Positions 63,288 to 64,000 of a stretch of 64,000 nucleotides of DNA are shown one piece after another (the stretch's first letter is position 1; the number at the start of each line of letters is the position of its first letter). Both the position numbers and the translations under genes were made by a program. The DNA comes from Bacteroidota bacterium. GTDB lineage: Bacteria > Bacteroidota > Ignavibacteria > Kapaibacteriales > NICIL-2. Location: NCBI GenBank assembly GCA_019695345.1, contig JAIBAE010000001.1, positions 62,001-126,000 of the forward strand. Direction: 5' to 3'. The notes under the pieces were generated by a model that worked only from the letters and a program-made list of their open reading frames with translations, had not been told where the DNA came from and searched no databases.

Positions 63288-63956
63288 ATGGATAAATTAG
63301 AATTCTGGACGGTGTGCTCGGCAAATGGAATTGTGCTGGAAAAAGAGCAGGTTGATTTAGTGGAGCGTTACCACAGGGATTTGTTGTATTGGAATAAACA
63401 GGTCAATCTTATTTCTCGCAAAGACGAAGAGCATATTCTGGTGCGGCATATTTTACATTCTATGGCGTTGCTAACGCAAGTGGAAATTCCCCAAAGGGCG
63501 CATTGCCTTGATATTGGCACCGGTGGTGGTTTCCCCGGGTTACCCGTCAAAATCGCCAGACCCGATATCACCATGTTATTGGCAGATAGTATTGCTAAAA
63601 AAATTAAGATGACGGAAATGTTTGCCAAACATACCGAACTAAAAAAAGTATCGGCAGTTAATATTCGTGTAGAAGAGCTTGCCGCCAAACAAAAGTATTC
63701 GTGGGCGTTTGATGTTATTATGGCAAGGGCTGTTGCGCCTATAGGTGAGTTAGTAAAATGGACGCGTCTTGCGCTAAAACCAAACGGCTTTTGGGTGTTT
63801 TTAAAAGGCGGAAATTTAGATGAGGAAATTGAACAGGCGGTACAACAGTTTCCAATGCTTCAGGTAGATGTGCGTCAAATTTCCATGCATGGAGTTCCGT
63901 GGTTTCAGGAACAAGATAAGAAAGTAGTTATTGCAAAGTTTAAACGAAATTCATGA
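63288..63956 (+). CDS. rsmG: 16S rRNA m7G527 methyltransferase
   Basis: A 222-residue RsmG (GidB), methylating guanine 527 of 16S rRNA. Motifs: KQVNLISRKDEEHILVRHIL, CLDIGTGGGFPGLPVKIARP (SAM binding), LLADSIAKKIKMTEMFAKH and DVIMARAVAPIGELVKW. The stop overlaps the start of another gene by ATGA. RsmG is often near the origin in bacteria, but here it lies over 31 kb from dnaA. Confidence 0.95.
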   Translation: MDKLEFWTVCSANGIVLEKEQVDLVERYHRDLLYWNKQVNLISRKDEEHILVRHILHSMALLTQVEIPQRAHCLDIGTGGGFPGLPVKIARPDITMLLADSIAKKIKMTEMFAKHTELKKVSAVNIRVEELAAKQKYSWAFDVIMARAVAPIGELVKWTRLALKPNGFWVFLKGGNLDEEIEQAVQQFPMLQVDVRQISMHGVPWFQEQDKKVVIAKFKRNS

Positions 63957-64000
63957 GGAAGTTTACTATCTATAACGTTTTTATTCCCCTAGTCCTAAAG
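63953..64000 (+). CDS. Start of an unidentified gene, truncated by the window edge
   Basis: An ATG at 63953 overlaps the rsmG stop (ATGA), a typical coupled start. The 16 codons read MRKFTIYNVFIPLVLK, which could begin a membrane or exported protein. Nothing more can be said. Confidence 0.45.
   Translation, partial: MRKFTIYNVFIPLVLK

Noticed and set aside
1-64000. tRNA, rRNA, CRISPR array, transposase or integrase
   Set aside because: No sequence with cloverleaf-like ends, regularly spaced repeats or recognisable transposase or recombinase motifs was seen.

Overview
The window looks like a chromosomal segment of a free-living Gram-negative bacterium of the Bacteroidota/Chlorobiota/Kapaibacteriota (FCB) group. 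Five secreted proteins carry a C-terminal type IX secretion (T9SS) sorting domain, and a PorD/DUF4835-type T9SS protein is encoded. Promoters resemble the Bacteroidota TTTG-N19/20-TAnnTTTG pattern. There are lipoproteins, outer-membrane beta-barrels and a three-haem cytochrome c. I cannot name the species; Kapabacteria/Ignavibacteria-like is only an inference.

Layout: 1-1,296 holds the start of an ABC exporter ATPase and a VapC-type toxin-antitoxin pair. 1,417-7,275 is a minus-strand housekeeping block (Hcy-methyltransferase-like/MTHFR fusion, isoaspartyl peptidase, type III pantothenate kinase, MauE/DoxX protein, UDP-GlcNAc 2-epimerase). 7,438-11,994 is an AT-rich three-gene minus-strand operon coding for a nuclease-methyltransferase (type IIG-like), a response regulator and a histidine kinase; I regard it as the best candidate for an undescribed defence system. 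12,262-16,462 holds a SRPBCC protein, an outer-membrane pair and PorD. 16,654-27,950 alternates secreted proteins and lipoproteins with a YhcG nuclease, a cytochrome, a CDF transporter and CdsA. 28,120-34,923 is conserved core: GDP-mannose synthesis, ABC permease, ribosomal proteins L31 and S18 with a small companion, DnaA, and an M3 peptidase. 35,153-38,455 and 54,214-58,065 are AT-rich pairs of T9SS cargo genes, including two metalloproteases and an agmatine deiminase homologue without its catalytic residues. The rest is metabolism (tryptophan dioxygenase, acetyl-CoA synthetase, acyl-CoA dehydrogenase, IMPDH, PaaN, AccD), RNA methyltransferases (RsmB, RsmG), LolD and small orphan genes.

The most striking feature outside the genes is two families of GC-rich intergenic repeats. 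Family A (about 62 bp, 22 copies) runs from GCTATCGC to GCGGGAGAG. It folds into a two-part stem with a variable terminal hairpin. The inner part of the stem covaries between copies (CCGCA/TGCGG versus CGGCA/TGCCG), and most copies begin within a few bases of a stop codon with fixed polarity. Family B (about 74 bp, 13 copies) has ends like CTGCCGAAGC and GGCGCAGA and twice occurs as inverted pairs. Their structure and polarity suggest 3'-UTR RNA elements or REP/BIME-like elements, not random insertions. No tRNA, rRNA, CRISPR array, transposase or integrase was recognised.
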